Of a stretch of DNA of 64,000 nucleotides, positions 50,646 through 59,466 are shown in pieces. Where the stretch lies: NCBI RefSeq assembly GCF_003001815.1, contig NZ_PVMZ01000002.1, forward strand, positions 1 to 64,000, given 5' to 3'. Under the pieces are notes generated by a model. It did not search any database. It was given only the letters and a program-made list of their open reading frames with translations, and was not told where the DNA came from. Position 1 is the first letter of the stretch. Every line of letters begins with the position of its first letter. The stretch comes from Actinoplanes italicus (GTDB taxonomy: Bacteria; Actinomycetota; Actinomycetes; Mycobacteriales; Micromonosporaceae). The translations under genes were made by a program, and so were the position numbers.

Positions 50646-51727
50646 GTCTTCTTGAGCAGCAGAGCCCCGGCGTCGTCATGACGCCGGACAACATCCGGAC
50701 CCGGAAGCTCCCCGTGGTGACGAACGTCCTCGTCGCGGTGGCCGCGTTCGTGGTCGCCGCCGCGGTCGTGCTCGTACCCGGCATCGGCAACTGGGTCCTG
50801 GTCGTCGTGCTCGGCTGGGTCTTCTACCTGATCGGGCTCTCCGTCGTGGCGGGCCGGATCGAGGGCAGGCGGGCCGCCCGCAACCGGACCATGAAGTCGC
50901 TCATCTACTCCGCCTGCATCCTGGCCATCCTGCCGCTCGCCTCGGTGGTCTGGACGCTGGTCTCCAAGGGCGTCGCGCGCCTCGACGGCAATTTCTTCGG
51001 CACCTCGATGAACAACATCGGTGCCCGCGACCCCGAGGGCGGCGCCTACCACGCCATCATCGGCACCCTGGAGCAGGTCGGCATCGCCACGCTGATGGCC
51101 GTCCCGCTGGGTGTGCTCGGCGCGATCTACCTGGTCGAGTACGGCCGCGGCAAGTTCGCCGGCACGGTCCGGTTCTTCGTCGACGTCATGACCGGCATCC
51201 CGTCGATCGTGGCCGGTCTGTTCATCCTGTCGTTCTGGGTGCTCATCGTCAGCCCCTGGTTCAACAACGGGCAGCCGCGCTTCTCCGGCTTCGCGGCCTC
51301 ACTGGCGCTCGCGGTGCTGATGCTCCCGACGATCGTCCGCTCCACCGAGGAGATGCTCCGGCTCGTGCCGGGGCCTCTGCGCGAGGGCTCGTACGCGCTC
51401 GGCGTACCCCAGTGGAAGACGATCCTCAGCGTGGTCCTGCCGACCGCCCTGCCCGGCATCGTCACCGGCGTGATGCTCGCCGTGGCCCGCGCGGCCGGCG
51501 AGACCGCACCGGTCCTGCTGGTCGCCGGCGGCGCCGCGGCGATCAACTTCGACCCGTTCGCCGGAAACCAGCAGTCCCTCTCGCTCTTCGTGTACCAGCA
51601 GGCCGGGGACGCCTCCCGCTATGCGCCGGACCGTGCCTGGACCGCCGCGCTCACCCTGGTGGCGCTGGTCCTGGTCCTGACCGTCGCCGCCAAGCTGCTC
51701 GCCCGTCGCAACAAACTGTCCCGGTAA
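50642..51727 (+). CDS. pstA: Phosphate ABC transporter permease PstA
   Basis: A 361-aa permease subunit. Two or three extra N-terminal helices (residues 25-70, [20 protein letters not shown]) precede the conserved core, a feature common to actinobacterial PstA. The core contains [35 protein letters not shown] and the EAA-type loop [20 protein letters not shown]. It is translationally coupled to pstC and is followed 14 bp later by pstB. Confidence 0.96.
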   Translation: MSLLEQQSPGVVMTPDNIRTRKLPVVTNVLVAVAAFVVAAAVVLVPGIGNWVLVVVLGWVFYLIGLSVVAGRIEGRRAARNRTMKSLIYSACILAILPLASVVWTLVSKGVARLDGNFFGTSMNNIGARDPEGGAYHAIIGTLEQVGIATLMAVPLGVLGAIYLVEYGRGKFAGTVRFFVDVMTGIPSIVAGLFILSFWVLIVSPWFNNGQPRFSGFAASLALAVLMLPTIVRSTEEMLRLVPGPLREGSYALGVPQWKTILSVVLPTALPGIVTGVMLAVARAAGETAPVLLVAGGAAAINFDPFAGNQQSLSLFVYQQAGDASRYAPDRAWTAALTLVALVLVLTVAAKLLARRNKLSR

Positions 51728-51741
51728 AGAAGGTGCCCTCC

Positions 51742-52518
51742 ATGGCCAAGCGCATCGAGGCGAGCAACGTCTCCTCCTACTACGGCGCGTTCAAGGCGAT
51801 CGACAGCGTCTCGATGACGGTCGAGCCGAAGACGATCACCGCTCTGATCGGTCCGTCCGGTTGCGGCAAGTCGACGTTCCTGCGGTCGATCAACCGCATG
51901 CACGAGGTGCTGCCGAACGCCCGCATCGAGGGCAGCCTGACCATCGACGACCAGAACATCTACGACCCGGACGTGGACGTCACGGCCGTACGTCGCATGA
52001 TCGGCATGGTCTTCCAGCGGCCCAACCCGTTCCCGACGATGTCGATCTACGAGAACGCGGTCGCCGGTCTCAAGCTCAACGGTGTCAAGAAGAAGTCGCT
52101 GCTCGACGAGGCGGCCGAGAAGTCGCTGCGCTCGGCGAACCTGTGGGACGAGGTCAAGGACCGCCTCGATCGTCCCGGTGCCGGCCTGTCCGGCGGTCAG
52201 CAGCAGCGTCTCTGCATCGCCCGCACCATCGCGGTCGAGCCCCAGGTCGTGCTGATGGACGAGCCGTGTTCGGCGCTCGACCCGATCTCGACGCTGGCGA
52301 TCGAGGACCTGATGTTCAAGCTGAAGGACCGCTTCACGATCATCATCGTCACGCACAACATGCAGCAGGCCGCCCGCGTCAGCGACAAGACGGGCTTCTT
52401 CTCGATCGACAAGACCGGCGACCCCGGCCGCCTCATCGAGTACGACGACACCCAGAAGATCTTCAGCAACCCGACGCAGAAGAAGACCGAGGACTACATC
52501 ACCGGCCGCTTCGGCTGA
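51742..52518 (+). CDS. pstB: Phosphate ABC transporter ATP-binding protein PstB
   Basis: A 258-aa ATPase energising phosphate import. Motifs: Walker [14 protein letters not shown]-loop [20 protein letters not shown], signature [16 protein letters not shown], Walker [17 protein letters not shown] and H-loop [15 protein letters not shown]. The length and the C-terminal [10 protein letters not shown] are characteristic of PstB. GAAGGTG before the ATG is the probable ribosome site. Last gene of the pst operon, followed by two hairpins. Confidence 0.97.
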   Translation: MAKRIEASNVSSYYGAFKAIDSVSMTVEPKTITALIGPSGCGKSTFLRSINRMHEVLPNARIEGSLTIDDQNIYDPDVDVTAVRRMIGMVFQRPNPFPTMSIYENAVAGLKLNGVKKKSLLDEAAEKSLRSANLWDEVKDRLDRPGAGLSGGQQQRLCIARTIAVEPQVVLMDEPCSALDPISTLAIEDLMFKLKDRFTIIIVTHNMQQAARVSDKTGFFSIDKTGDPGRLIEYDDTQKIFSNPTQKKTEDYITGRFG

Positions 52519-52568
52519 TCCTCGGCCGGCCATCGCCTGGCCTTCGGCCGATCAGAACCGCGTTGGAG

Positions 52569-52596
52569 CGCCGGTCCCGCAATGCGAGGGCCGGCG
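52569..52596 (+). terminator. Terminator hairpin after pstB
   Basis: CGCCGGTCCCGC at 52569-52580 pairs imperfectly with GCGAGGGCCGGCG at 52584-52596 and is followed by TTCTTCCT. An additional GC-rich hairpin (CTGATCC...GATCAG) begins within the last codons of pstB at about 52516 and ends at 52555. Confidence 0.75.
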
Positions 52597-53392
52597 TTCT
52601 TCCTGATTTGGTACGGGCTACCACTCCCGCCGAATCCCGCGCGTCCCCACCTACAGCGCGACGAAGGCGGGCCCGAGCGGTCCCAGCGCGCCTCACGGGC
52701 TGAGGCGACACCTAACGGAACCTCCGGCTCCGGCGGCGACGACGCGCCACCGTCCGGCCGACGCCTGCACCCAGTCCCCAGGCGTCCGCCCTACGAACAC
52801 GGACATGCACACCCACCGCAGCCCGGCGACGCCAAGCGCGCACGCAGGGCGGTTCGGTGGGCGGTGGGCGGTGGGCGTGCCATGGCTCGGCGGCGGTAGG
52901 CGCGCATGTAGGGCGCTCGGCGGCGGTAGGCGCGCACGCACGACGACTGTGCGACCCCAGCGTTGTCCCGGCAACCACCCGTGAACACGCAATGCCAGCG
53001 TGTGGCCCCACCGCCGCCGGCAGCAACTGTCCGCGCACACGTACCCCGCCTACGTGCGGCCCGCTTACATCGGCCCAGCCGTCCCGCGCCGCGCCGTCCC
53101 GCGCCGCGCCGTCCCGCGCCGGCCCGCGCCGCGCCGCGCCGTCCCGTCCCGCGCCGTGCCGTCCCGCGCCGCGCCGTCCCGCGCCGTCCCGCGCCGCCCG
53201 TCCCGCGCGGGAGCGGCTGCGGGGCGGGCGCATCGGCCGGCATGGTCAGCGCTGAGTAGGTGGTTTGAGATGGTCGGTGACCCGCGGAGTCAGCCCGAAA
53301 GTGGCGCTGGATGCGGGAGTGGGCAGCCACGTCGCTTCGTAGGTGGTTACGCCCCGATTCGGCGAGGAGGGGTGTAGCCCGTACAAAATGAT
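52597..53392. other. Gene-free, repeat-rich intergenic region
   Basis: I find no convincing gene here. At 52885-52945 the word CTCGGCGGCGGTAGGCGCGC occurs twice about 32 bp apart. At 53086-53215 there is an irregular tract built from CGTCCCGCGCCGCGC and its fragments (5-, 10- and 15-bp periods). The long open frames on both strands are Arg/Pro/Ala-only products of this composition. GTAGGTGGTT occurs at about 53256 and 53339. Confidence 0.75.
53086..53215. repeat. Degenerate 5/10/15-bp GC tract
   Basis: About 130 bp consisting almost entirely of the words CGTCCCGCGC and CGCGC in changing order. A or T is nearly restricted to the T of CGTCCC. Strong strand-specific C bias is evident on the plus strand. 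Confidence 0.85.
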
Positions 53393-54181
53393 CTAGAAGT
53401 TGGGAAGGTGGACGGTGACCTGGCCGTCCTGGCCGACCTCGATGCGGGGGTTGAGGGGCGTCGCGGCGTCGCGGTGGGCCGAGGCGGCGACCACGTCCGG
53501 AATCGTGCCGGAGGCGGCGATCTCGTCGAGGGTCCGCCGGGTGGGCGGCAGCATCGGCAGGTCACCGACGGTGGGGGAGATCCACGCGGTGCCGTCGGCC
53601 TCGCCGGAGACGTCGCGGGCGGACTGCGCCTCGGGAAGCAGCGCCACGAAGAACCAGGTGTCGTAGCGTCGTGGCTCGAAGTCGGGTGTGATCCAGCGGG
53701 CCCAGGGGAGCAGCAGGTCGTCGCGGAGACGCAGGCCGCGGCGGGCGAGCAGGTCGGTCATGGAGAGCTCGCGGCGCTGGACGGCGGCCCTGTCGGCCTC
53801 CCAGTCCGGCGTGCCGGTGGCGGGGACGGTGCGGTCCGGCTCGGTCAGTGGGCCGGCCAGCAGGATGCCGGCCTCCTCGAAGAGCTCTCGGGCGGCGGCA
53901 CCGACGACGGCGCGGGCCTGTTCATCGGGCACGCCGAGGCGCTCGGACCAGTCCGCGCGGATGGTCGACGGCTGGTCGGTGGGGTCGACGACGCCTCCGG
54001 GGAAGGCGTAGACGCCGCCGAAGACCATCGTGGAGGCTCGGCGCAGGACGTACACCTGGAAGCCGTCGTCGTCGGGCCGCAGCAGGACCACGGTCGCCGC
54101 CGGGCGGGCCGGCGCGGGCGTCCCGGTGAACTCGCGGGCGCGCTGTGACATGGCGGGTGGAAGCTGCATCGAGTCGGTCAC
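53393..54181 (-). CDS. NUDIX hydrolase, NUDT19-like
   Basis: A 262-aa protein. The fold starts with ATVVLLRPDDDGFQVYVLRR. The NUDIX box is split: AFPGGVVDPTDQP is followed by about 22 extra residues and then AAARELFEEAGILLAG, the arrangement seen in NUDT19-type coenzyme A or nucleoside diphosphate hydrolases. The segment LLLPWARWITPDFEPRRYDT with FFVALLP is also typical. The start is either GTG 54181, 6 nt after CAGGAT, or ATG 54169. It is divergent from the oxidoreductase gene. Substrate not determined by sequence. Confidence 0.87.
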   Translation of the reverse strand: MTDSMQLPPAMSQRAREFTGTPAPARPAATVVLLRPDDDGFQVYVLRRASTMVFGGVYAFPGGVVDPTDQPSTIRADWSERLGVPDEQARAVVGAAARELFEEAGILLAGPLTEPDRTVPATGTPDWEADRAAVQRRELSMTDLLARRGLRLRDDLLLPWARWITPDFEPRRYDTWFFVALLPEAQSARDVSGEADGTAWISPTVGDLPMLPPTRRTLDEIAASGTIPDVVAASAHRDAATPLNPRIEVGQDGQVTVHLPNF

Positions 54182-54262
54182 CGTTCGATCCTGGCACCCC
54201 GGGCAGGTCAGGTCACGGACGATCGTGCCACCGGGCGCGGCCCGGACGATACGGTATCGATC

Positions 54263-55243
54263 ATGACCGGAGAGAAGGTGCGCTGGGGGATTCTGGGCCC
54301 CGGCGGGATCGCCAGCACATTCGCAGCGGATCTGCCCCTGGTGGAGGGTGCCGAGCTCGCCGCTGTGGGCTCGCGCAATCTGGCGAGCGCCGAGGCGTTC
54401 GCCGAGCGGTACGGGTTCGCGCGAGCCCACGGTTCCTACGCCGACCTGGCCGCCGACGACGGTGTCGACGTGGTCTACGTCGCGACGCCACACGCCTTCC
54501 ACCTGGAGGCCGCGATGCTCTGCATCGCGGCCGGCAAGGCGGTCCTCGTGGAGAAGCCGATCACCCTGGACCTGCCGTCGGCCGCACGCATCGTGGAGGC
54601 GGCCCGCGAGCGCGGGGTGTTCCTGATGGAGGCCATGTGGATGCGCTGCAACCCGGCCATCCGCAAGATCGCCGAGCTTGTCGCCGGCGGCGCGATCGGT
54701 GACGTCAGCGCGGTCCACGCCGACTTCGGGCTGCAGGGCCCGTTCGAGGCGTCGCACCGGCTGCGTGACCCGAAACTGGGCGGCGGCGCGCTGCTCGACC
54801 TCGGCGTCTACCCGATCCACCTGGCGCACCTGATCCTGGGCACGCCGGCGTCGGCACAGGCCTGGTCGCACCTGACCCCGGAGCGGGTGGACGAGAACAC
54901 CGGTGTCCTGCTGGGCTACGAGTCCGGGGCGGTCGCGGCCCTGACCTGCAGCATCAACGGGGCCAGTCGGAATGCGGCCTCGATCACGGGCACGGCGGGG
55001 CGGATCGACCTGCCGGTGGGCTTCTTCGTGCCGCGCTCGTTCACGCTGACCCGGCCTGACCGGGCACCGGAGACGTTCGAGTTCCCGTTCGAGGGCAGCG
55101 GTTACCAGTTCGAGGCGGCCGAGGTGCAGCGCGCGCTGCTCGCCGGCGAACTGGAGAGCCCGATCGTCTCGCACACCACCACCCTCGAGGTGATGGCGCT
55201 GCTGGACGCCCTGCGCGACCAGGCCGGGGTCGTCTACGAGTAG
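54263..55243 (+). CDS. Gfo/Idh/MocA family oxidoreductase
   Basis: A 326-aa NAD(P)-dependent sugar-type dehydrogenase. The Rossmann motif is RWGILGPGGIASTFAADL, the nicotinamide-proximal motif is VAGKAVLVEKPITLD-type (AGKAVLVEKP) and the C-terminal domain begins near residue 130. GALLDLGVYPIHLAHLIL places the conserved Asp-x-x-x-x-x-x-His pair, as in dihydrodiol and xylose dehydrogenases. No sugar operon partner lies beside it, so the substrate is open. TACGGT at 54250-54255 lies 7 nt upstream of ATG 54263. Confidence 0.9.
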   Translation: MTGEKVRWGILGPGGIASTFAADLPLVEGAELAAVGSRNLASAEAFAERYGFARAHGSYADLAADDGVDVVYVATPHAFHLEAAMLCIAAGKAVLVEKPITLDLPSAARIVEAARERGVFLMEAMWMRCNPAIRKIAELVAGGAIGDVSAVHADFGLQGPFEASHRLRDPKLGGGALLDLGVYPIHLAHLILGTPASAQAWSHLTPERVDENTGVLLGYESGAVAALTCSINGASRNAASITGTAGRIDLPVGFFVPRSFTLTRPDRAPETFEFPFEGSGYQFEAAEVQRALLAGELESPIVSHTTTLEVMALLDALRDQAGVVYE

Positions 55244-55244
55244 G

Positions 55245-56252
55245 TCAGGCGAACAGCGGCCGCACGACGAAGTAGAAGAGGCAGGCGAAGAACGCGGCGG
55301 CGGGGAACGTCGTGATCCATGCGATCACGATGTTGCCCGCCACGTTCCAGCGCACCGCGCTGAGCCGTTTCGTCGCGCCCACGCCCATGATCGCCGACGT
55401 GATGGTGTGGGTCGTGGAGATCGGCGCGTGCAGCACCAGGGCGTTGAAGTAGAGGACCGAGCTGGCCACGGTCTCGGCGGCGAACCCCTCGGCGGGGCCC
55501 AGATCAATGATCTTGCGACCGAGGGTACGGATGATCCGCCATCCACCGGCGTAGGTGCCGGCGGCCAGCACCGCGGCCGACGTCCAGTACACCCATTCCG
55601 GGATGTGCGTCGGGCTGCTCTGGAATCCACCTGTGTAGAGGGCCAGCACCACGATGCCCATGGTCTTCGCCGCGTCCTGCATGCCGTGCCCGATGGACAT
55701 CGCCGCCGCCGACGCGGTCTGCGCCCACCGGAAGCCGCGGTTGAGCCGTCCCGGGTGCCCGCGCCGGAAGATCCACATGATCGCGACCATCATCACGAAG
55801 CCGAGCGCCAGGCCGACGAACGGCGACACCACCATCGGGATCAGCACCTTGTTGATGATGTTGTCCCACTGGACGCTGCCGACCGTCGCGAACAGGGTGG
55901 CGCCGACCAGACCGCCGAAGAGCGCGTGCGACGAACTGGACGGCAGTCCGAAATACCAGGTGATCAGGTTCCAGGTGATGGCGCCGAGCACGCCGGCGAA
56001 GACGATGCCCAGGCTGGGCACACCGATCGGGAGGTCGACCAGGCCGTCACCGACCGTCTTGGCCACCTCGGTGCCCAGGTGCGCGCCGATGAAGTTGCCG
56101 ACCGCGGCCATGGCGAGCGCGACCCGTGGGGTGAGCGCGCGGGTGCTGACGCTCGTGGCGATGGCGTTGGCGGCGTCGTGGAAACCGTTCGTGTAGTCGA
56201 ACGCCATCGCGGCGATGATCACCGCCAGGACGGCGATGAGTTCGGCATCCAC
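55245..56252 (-). CDS. pit: Low-affinity inorganic phosphate transporter
   Basis: A 335-aa PiT-family transporter with about ten helices, moving metal-phosphate with protons. The repeated family signature is visible in both halves: FDYTNGFHDAANAIATSVST and, near residue 280, VLHAPISTTHTITSAIMGVG. GLPSSSSHALFGGLVGA belongs to the first repeat. The GTG at 56252 lies 3 bp after the DUF47 gene, so both are co-transcribed. The high-affinity pst operon sits 3 kb away. Confidence 0.94.
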   Translation of the reverse strand: MDAELIAVLAVIIAAMAFDYTNGFHDAANAIATSVSTRALTPRVALAMAAVGNFIGAHLGTEVAKTVGDGLVDLPIGVPSLGIVFAGVLGAITWNLITWYFGLPSSSSHALFGGLVGATLFATVGSVQWDNIINKVLIPMVVSPFVGLALGFVMMVAIMWIFRRGHPGRLNRGFRWAQTASAAAMSIGHGMQDAAKTMGIVVLALYTGGFQSSPTHIPEWVYWTSAAVLAAGTYAGGWRIIRTLGRKIIDLGPAEGFAAETVASSVLYFNALVLHAPISTTHTITSAIMGVGATKRLSAVRWNVAGNIVIAWITTFPAAAFFACLFYFVVRPLFA

Positions 56253-56255
56253 GCT

Positions 56256-56882
56256 CTAGGACTCCTTGACCGCGATGGTCTCGACCGTGTTCGCCACGTG
56301 CTCGAACGCGTCACAGGCCGCTTCGAGCTCGTCGACGACCTCTTTCATCTTGAGGACGGTGAGCGCGTCGTACTCGCCGGAGAAGAGACGGACCAGCAAC
56401 ATCCGGTACGCGCGGTCGCCGTCGTTCTCCAGGCGGTTGATCTCGATCCAGTACTCCTCGAGACCCTTCATCGCGCGCAGCCGCGGCATCGCCTCGGCCG
56501 TGATCTTCGCCTGCTGGTCGAGCACGGTGACCAGCTCGTGCATCTCCCGCGGCAGCGACGGCAGGTCGGTCAGGCCGTACAGGTAGAGAAGGTTGCCGGC
56601 CGCCTCGAGGTGGTCCATCACGTCGTCCAGCTGGGAGCCGAGCGAGTAGATGTCCTCACGGTCGAACGGAGTGATGAAGGTGGAGTTGATCTTCTTGTAG
56701 AGCTCGTGGGTGATCGAGTCGCTGTCGTGTTCCACATCGCTCAGCCGGTCGGCGACCGACTGGACGTCCACACCGGGCAGCGCGAGCTCGTTCAGCAGTT
56801 CGGTTCCCTTGACCAGGTTGTACGCGGCCTTGGTGAACAGTTCGTAGAAGGCCCCCTCGACGGGGCGGAATGAGAACTTCAC
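56256..56882 (-). CDS. DUF47/PhoU-like partner of Pit
   Basis: A 208-aa helical protein of the DUF47 family (PhoU-related). Recognisable parts are FYELFTKAAYNLVKGTELLN, DVEHDSDSITHELYKKINST and PFDREDIYSLGSQLDDVMDH, with the acidic D/E-rich helices that bind metal in PhoU folds. Genes of this family usually sit directly before pit and are thought to modulate transport. The GTG at 56882 starts the pair. Confidence 0.92.
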   Translation of the reverse strand: MKFSFRPVEGAFYELFTKAAYNLVKGTELLNELALPGVDVQSVADRLSDVEHDSDSITHELYKKINSTFITPFDREDIYSLGSQLDDVMDHLEAAGNLLYLYGLTDLPSLPREMHELVTVLDQQAKITAEAMPRLRAMKGLEEYWIEINRLENDGDRAYRMLLVRLFSGEYDALTVLKMKEVVDELEAACDAFEHVANTVETIAVKES

Positions 56883-56967
56883 GGCGCGGACCTCGATCGA
56901 CGGGCTTTATGAATGGATCTCCGGTGGCATGCTATCGGTCCGTGGAGGATCACCTATCGCGACGGCC

Positions 56968-57933
56968 CTAAACCGTTTCGTGACGTCCAACCGTTCTGGG
57001 CGCGTTCGGCCGCGGTGCGGAGCGGCGAACGGCCCTGGTCGGGAGGTGCGGCCGGGGCGCGCCGGTGACCGGGTGCCGCCGCAGGTGACGCGCCAGTCCG
57101 GTCAGGTCGGTGTCGGCGATCACGTCCACACCGGCCGAACCGAGCTCGGTCCAGATCGCGGCTCGTGCCTTGCGGCTGCCGTCCGGCAGCCCGGAGATCC
57201 GGACCGCGCGCCCGTCGTCGTGTGCGGCCCGGATCAGCGCGTGCAGCTGGTGCCGTTCCTCGGCGGTGATCGGCTCCTGCCCGTCCCAGCCGAACCGGCG
57301 CGACCACGGCTCACTGATCATCGGAACCAGCGACGGCGGGGCGAACCGGGAACCGAGGTCGTCGAAGCTGCCGTCGGCGAATGCGCAGCGCTCGGCCCGG
57401 GCGGCGAGCAGTTCCCGGACGTCTATGACGCCGGTCACCGTCACGGTTACCGCGCCCGGGGTGAGCAGCTCGCCGTGGCAGCGGCTCAGCAGACTCGCGT
57501 GGTCCTGGAGCTGCCGGTCCAGCACGCGAAAGGCGCGCAGCAGCGCCTGCGGGTCACGGCTGGTTCCACCGAACTCGATCACCAGGCGGAACGGCACCCG
57601 CTGGTCGGGCCAGAGCCGGCCACCGCCGGCGGCGGCACGGGCGAACAGCGGGGCCAGCACGAGGCGGCGCAGGGTGCGGCCCGGCTGCGGCCCGCCCGGG
57701 CCGAGGTAGAGCTCGCCGTGCGGACCGGGCGCCGCCCGGACGGTCATCCCGGCCAGCCCCAGCTTGAGGACGGTGGGCAGCGGGTCTGCCGTGTCCGGGC
57801 AGGTCAGCGCGTGCCCGGCGGGGAGGTGGGGACGGGATCGGCGCAGAATCGCGACCGAGACCGCGCCGCCGGCACCGGCGAGACCCGCCAGGCCTCCCGC
57901 GATAGTCGCCATGTCTTGCACCGCGTGCACCAT
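56968..57933 (-). CDS. PI-PLC-fold protein with degenerate catalytic motifs
   Basis: A 321-aa protein with an N-terminal hydrophobic segment (IAGGLAGLAGAGGAVSVAIL). The remainder follows the AIM6-like branch of the PI-PLC/glycerophosphodiesterase superfamily: RRLVLAPLFARA, LLARCxFAD-type FADGSFDDLGSRF, MISEPWSRRFGWDGQ, AAHDDGRAVRISGLPD and ELGSAGVDVIADTDLTGLAR. Active members begin with HSHNDY and contain ExD and GHD; here the corresponding segments read HALTCP, MTVRAAP and LYLGPG, so the catalytic His, Glu and Asp appear lost. It is divergent from an ECF41 sigma gene. It may be a pseudoenzyme or sensor. Confidence 0.75.
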   Translation of the reverse strand: MVHAVQDMATIAGGLAGLAGAGGAVSVAILRRSRPHLPAGHALTCPDTADPLPTVLKLGLAGMTVRAAPGPHGELYLGPGGPQPGRTLRRLVLAPLFARAAAGGGRLWPDQRVPFRLVIEFGGTSRDPQALLRAFRVLDRQLQDHASLLSRCHGELLTPGAVTVTVTGVIDVRELLAARAERCAFADGSFDDLGSRFAPPSLVPMISEPWSRRFGWDGQEPITAEERHQLHALIRAAHDDGRAVRISGLPDGSRKARAAIWTELGSAGVDVIADTDLTGLARHLRRHPVTGAPRPHLPTRAVRRSAPRPNAPRTVGRHETV

Positions 57934-58013
57934 CCGATTCGTACTTTATGGGTGTTTTATACTGTGGCACAGCCGATACCCGCAGACCGGCAATGTCGCG
58001 CAGAATTTGTTTC

Positions 58014-58901
58014 ATGCCGTCACCGTCCGCGGTCGAGTTCGAGGCCCAGCGTTCCTACCTGACAGCCGTCGCCTATCGGATGCTCGGCAGCCGTGCCGAA
58101 GCCGAGGACGCGGTCCAGGAGGCCTGGCTGCGCTACGCGCAGCAGACCCAGGAGATCCACGATGTGCGGGGGTGGCTCACCACGGTCACCGCACGGATCT
58201 GCCTGGACCAGCTCAATTCCGCTCGGGTACGCAGAACCGCGTACCCCGGTGAGTGGCTGCCCGTCTATGTGGTGAAACCGGACGCCGACCCGGCCGACCG
58301 CGCCGAACTCGCCGACCAGATCAGCATCGCCCTGCTCGTGGTGCTCGAGAAGCTCACCGCCGAGCAGCGGGTGGCGTTCGTGCTGCACGACGCGTTCGGG
58401 GTGCCGTTCGACGAGGTGGCGACGGTGCTCGACAGCACGCCGGCGGCCGCTCGGCAGCACGCGTCCCGGGCACGTAAAGCGGTCGCCGACGGTCAGGTCC
58501 GGCACACCGCGGGGCTGGCCGAACAGCGGCGGGTGCTCAACGCCTTCCTCGCCGCGGCACAGGACGGCGACATGCGTACGCTCGCCGCCGTTCTCGCCCC
58601 CGACGTGGTCGCCATCGGCGACGGCGGCGGAGTGGTCCGCACCGCCCTGCGCCCGGTCCTCGGCGCCGACAAGGTCGCCCGGTTCTTCACCGGCCTGCTC
58701 ACGTACCGGCTGGCCGAGGTCACCGACATCAAGGTCGACCCGGTCGTCGTCAACGGCTCGGCCGGGATGATGCTGCGCGGCACGTGGCCGGACGGCAGCC
58801 CGCTGCTGGTGGTGAGCGTGGTCGCGGTCGCCGACGGCCGGATCACCGGCATCTACAACCAGCAGAACCCGGACAAGCTGGTGCTGGGAAGCGCCTTCTA
58901 G
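58014..58901 (+). CDS. ECF41-type RNA polymerase sigma factor
   Basis: A 295-aa extracytoplasmic-function sigma factor. Region 2 reads FEAQRSYLTAVAYRMLGSRA and EDAVQEAWLRY, region 4 reads LTAEQRVAFVLHDAFGVPFD and DSTPAAARQHASRARK. The C-terminal 100 residues form a SnoaL-like domain that ends in the ECF41 hallmark NPDKL, and the linker has WLPVYV in place of the usual WLPEP. In this class the C-terminal domain regulates the sigma factor in cis. The ATG at 58014 is used; ATG 57993 is an alternative. TATACT at 57958-57963 may be its -10 box. The typical COE target gene is not adjacent. Confidence 0.9.
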   Translation: MPSPSAVEFEAQRSYLTAVAYRMLGSRAEAEDAVQEAWLRYAQQTQEIHDVRGWLTTVTARICLDQLNSARVRRTAYPGEWLPVYVVKPDADPADRAELADQISIALLVVLEKLTAEQRVAFVLHDAFGVPFDEVATVLDSTPAAARQHASRARKAVADGQVRHTAGLAEQRRVLNAFLAAAQDGDMRTLAAVLAPDVVAIGDGGGVVRTALRPVLGADKVARFFTGLLTYRLAEVTDIKVDPVVVNGSAGMMLRGTWPDGSPLLVVSVVAVADGRITGIYNQQNPDKLVLGSAF

Positions 58902-59410
58902 TCCTGGGGGGTGACTTCGAGCAGGTGCTTGCGGTAGTGCGAGGCGAACGGCTCGGTGCCGTCGCCCAGCGCCGTGAGCAGCTGCCGGGACGCCGCGTAC
59001 GCGTGCTCCACGAGGTCGTCGGAGTAACCGAACGCCACCCGGTGCTCGGCGAACTCGTCCTCGTCGCGGAGCTCGACCAGGCCCGTCTCGCGGCGCCGTA
59101 CCGCGTCCAGGTCGAGGTCGATGATGTGAACCGTGTCACCCTCCCAGCGGGCCGGGGTGGTGATGTCGCAGTAGACCTCACTGGTCCGCGGGGGCGGGTT
59201 GAACATGCCCGTCCACCAGGCGTGATGCGGGATGAGCAGGACGAACGGGATCTGCTCGACGGATGGTCGGCCGTGGTAGACCGAGGCGGTGCCGCGGGTC
59301 ACGCCGACCCAGATGCCGAGATCGTCCTCGGCCAGGCGGCGGGCCGGGTAGTCACGATGCGCCGATCCGTCGTACTTCGTGTAGATCACCCGGACCATCT
59401 CGCTCGGCAT
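58898..59410 (-). CDS. DUF402 domain protein
   Basis: A 170-aa protein with the DUF402 (FomD-like) barrel: VRVIYTKYDGSAHRDYPARR, then ARWEGDTVHIIDLDLDAVRR and ETGLVELRDEDEFAEHRVAF. Conserved Asp and Glu residues in the IDLDLDAV and ELRDEDEF segments are metal ligands in FomD and related nucleoside diphosphate hydrolases. A hydrolase role is plausible. The ATG at 59410 has TAGGGT 7 nt upstream. The 3' end overlaps the sigma-factor gene by 4 bp. Confidence 0.88.
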   Translation of the reverse strand: MPSEMVRVIYTKYDGSAHRDYPARRLAEDDLGIWVGVTRGTASVYHGRPSVEQIPFVLLIPHHAWWTGMFNPPPRTSEVYCDITTPARWEGDTVHIIDLDLDAVRRRETGLVELRDEDEFAEHRVAFGYSDDLVEHAYAASRQLLTALGDGTEPFASHYRKHLLEVTPQD

Positions 59411-59466
59411 GGCTTGCACCCTAGCGGTGACCCGGATATGTCGGTGGTGGCGGGTACGGTTCCTCC

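Noticed and set aside
52693..53330. Several Arg/Ala-rich proteins on both strands after pstB
   Set aside because: All derive from GC-simple repeats. None has a start signal, codon bias or known domain.
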